This document shows positions 20,566-21,910 of a DNA stretch of 21,910 bases, one piece after another. This DNA comes from JBMOPD01 sp049323615. Its GTDB lineage: Bacteria; Bacillota; Desulfotomaculia; Desulfotomaculales; Desulfocucumaceae. Both the position numbers and the translations under genes were made by a program. The notes beneath the pieces were generated by a model that saw only the letters and a program-made list of their open reading frames with translations, searched no databases and had not been told where the DNA came from. The stretch covers positions 1 to 21,910 of the forward strand of contig JBMOPD010000099.1 of assembly GCA_049323615.1 (NCBI GenBank). The letters are read 5' to 3'. The first letter of the stretch is position 1. Every line of letters begins with the position of its first letter.

Positions 20566-21750
20566 ATGAAGGTGCTGGATCACATCACTGTGGTTGACCT
20601 CACAAGATTTCTGGCCGGGCCCCTGTGTGCGATGTTTCTTGCAGATTTCGGGGCGGAGGTGATCAAAATAGAGGCTCCCGGGCGAGGTGACGATACCAGG
20701 AGCTACAGCCCTTTTGTCAGCGGTGAAAGCGCCTATTTTATGAGTATTAACCGGAACAAAAAAAGCATCACCTTAAATCTCAAGTCCGAAGAGGGAAAGG
20801 AAATTTTGAAAAAACTTATCGACAGGGCGGATGTGCTGCTGGAAAACTTCACACCGGGGACCATGGAAAAGCTGGGTTTGGGTTATGAACAGGTTAGAGA
20901 GATTAACCCTTCCATCATATATGCCTCCTGTTCAGGATTCGGCAGTACCGGTCCGTATGCCGGCAAGCCCGCCTATGACGCCGTCATGCAGGGCATAGGG
21001 GGGATTATGAGCGTCACCGGCCAACCCGGCGGGCTGCCCACCAGGGTGGGGGTTTCCATAGCGGATATTACGGCCGGCTACTTTATGACCATCGGGGTGC
21101 TGACCGCCCTTGTACATAGGGAGCGAACCGGCAGGGGGCAGATGGTGGAAAACAACCTCCTGGACTGTCAGCTGGCCCTGCTGGAAAACCCTGTGGCCCG
21201 TTACTTCGCCACCGGGCAGTGCCCCCAGCCCAGCGGAAACAGGCACCCTTCCATAGCCCCCTATTCCGCCTATGCCACCCGTGACGGCTACATGATTGTG
21301 GCGGCAGGGAATGACAAGCACTGGGAGGTGTTCTGCCGGGCGGTGGGGAGGGAGGACCTGCTGGAGGACGAGAGGTTTAAAACCAACGCCCTGAGGGTTA
21401 AAAACTATTCCGGCCTGGAACCCATTATGAACGATATACTGCGGGAAAAGACCACCGCCGAATGGATAGAAATTCTGGAATCCCACAACATGCCCTGCGG
21501 TCCAATCAACACCATCGAGCAGATAGTAAACGACGCTCATGTCAGGGCCAGGGGGATTATATGGGAAATTGATCATCCCGTTGCCGGGAAAATAAAGGTC
21601 ACCGGAAACCCTATATACATGAGCGAGACCCCGGCCGCGGTAAAATCTCCCCCGCCCGTTCTGGGGGGCCATACGGAGGAAATACTGTCCGGCATGTTGA
21701 ATTATACCGATGATGAGATCAAGGCCTTGCGGGAAAAGAAGGTTATCTGA
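20566..21750 (+). CDS. Class III (CaiB/BaiF, formyl-CoA transferase family) CoA-transferase
   Basis: This 394-aa cytoplasmic enzyme matches the normal family length. It opens with the family start VVDLTRFLAGPLCAMFLADFGAEVIK-type block (first 35 residues), then RNKKSITLNLKS and the catalytic Asp167 in SIADITAGY. LLENFTPGTMEKLGLGYE and DAVMQGIGGIMSVTG are further signatures. The family moves CoA between carboxylic acids through an aspartyl-CoA anhydride. Here it may activate malonate, methylmalonate or a related acid, since a semialdehyde dehydrogenase follows 30 bp downstream (inference). ATG 20566 has AAAGGAGAG upstream. The gap of 100 bp to the GntR gene contains no terminator. Its substrate pair cannot be deduced from sequence. 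Confidence 0.93.
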   Translation: MKVLDHITVVDLTRFLAGPLCAMFLADFGAEVIKIEAPGRGDDTRSYSPFVSGESAYFMSINRNKKSITLNLKSEEGKEILKKLIDRADVLLENFTPGTMEKLGLGYEQVREINPSIIYASCSGFGSTGPYAGKPAYDAVMQGIGGIMSVTGQPGGLPTRVGVSIADITAGYFMTIGVLTALVHRERTGRGQMVENNLLDCQLALLENPVARYFATGQCPQPSGNRHPSIAPYSAYATRDGYMIVAAGNDKHWEVFCRAVGREDLLEDERFKTNALRVKNYSGLEPIMNDILREKTTAEWIEILESHNMPCGPINTIEQIVNDAHVRARGIIWEIDHPVAGKIKVTGNPIYMSETPAAVKSPPPVLGGHTEEILSGMLNYTDDEIKALREKKVI

Positions 21751-21780
21751 AACCGGGAATCTGTTTTAGAAAGGAGCAAG

Positions 21781-21910
21781 ATGATGTCTTCGTTCAAAAG
21801 GCTTAAATACTGTGTCAATGGAGAATGGAAAGAGTCAAAGACAGGCAAGTACATGCCGGTGACCAACTCCAGCACCGGGGAGGTAATGGCCGAAGCCCCC
21901 TGCTGCACCG
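21781..21910 (+). CDS. mmsA: Methylmalonate/malonate-semialdehyde dehydrogenase, N-terminal end (partial)
   Basis: The first 43 residues are present before the right edge. RLKYCVNGEWKESKTGKYM, then PVTNSSTGEVMAEAPCC, is the typical N-terminus of CoA-acylating (methyl)malonate-semialdehyde dehydrogenase. AAGGAG (21771-21776) serves ATG 21781 or the adjacent ATG 21784, the second being slightly better spaced. It follows the CoA-transferase by 30 bp and should be co-transcribed. The window therefore begins and ends in genes of the same family. The catalytic region lies outside, so substrate is inferred. Confidence 0.8.
   Translation, partial: MMSSFKRLKYCVNGEWKESKTGKYMPVTNSSTGEVMAEAPCCT

Overview
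The window looks like chromosomal DNA of an anaerobic Firmicute, most likely a Peptococcaceae-type clostridium (Pelotomaculum/Desulfotomaculum relatives). The reasons are strong AGGAGG/GAGGTG ribosome binding sites, frequent TTG and GTG starts, two tungsten-type aldehyde:ferredoxin oxidoreductases (AOR), a four-cluster ferredoxin, and a sigma-54 activator with PAS sensors. This placement is inference; no rRNA or other marker gene is present. I found no tRNA, rRNA, CRISPR array, transposase or prophage gene.

Layout. (1) 1-1527 (+): the C-terminal end of a methylmalonate/malonate-semialdehyde dehydrogenase, then a class III aminotransferase (AT1) closed by a terminator. (2) 1641-3858 (+): a 16-cysteine ferredoxin coupled to AOR1, then a terminator. 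(3) 4099-6218 (+): a PAS-PAS-AAA+-HTH sigma-54 activator, then a 380-bp gap holding a consensus-perfect sigma-54 promoter and an intrinsic terminator about 80 nt downstream. This is a candidate small RNA or attenuated leader. (4) 6219-8948 (+): a MoxR-type AAA+ ATPase, a VWA (CoxE-like) protein and a C_GCAxxG_C_C cysteine protein. (5) 18063 down to 9012 (-): a seven-gene operon of NCS1 permease, PreA-type dihydropyrimidine dehydrogenase, dihydropyrimidinase, M20 hydrolase, AOR2, a second aminotransferase (AT2) and a MoaD-like protein. (6) 18459-19451 (+): ilvC. (7) 19767-21910 (+): a FadR-type GntR regulator, a class III CoA-transferase and the N-terminus of another semialdehyde dehydrogenase.

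How the genes fit. The minus-strand operon reads as uptake and reductive breakdown of a pyrimidine: uracil to dihydrouracil (PreA), to N-carbamoyl-beta-alanine (dihydropyrimidinase), to beta-alanine (M20 hydrolase, least certain), to malonate semialdehyde (AT2). The semialdehyde could be oxidised by AOR2 with electrons passing to ferredoxin, or by the flanking CoA-acylating dehydrogenases to acetyl-CoA and CO2. The MoaD-like protein would help build the pterin cofactor of AOR.

The most notable structures are the perfect sigma-54 promoter beside its probable activator, with TGCA-N4-TGCA sites at matching positions; the two nearly identical aminotransferase genes in inverted orientation, which could flip the 7.7 kb between them; and twin TGGTATACCA operators 147 bp apart in front of the GntR gene.
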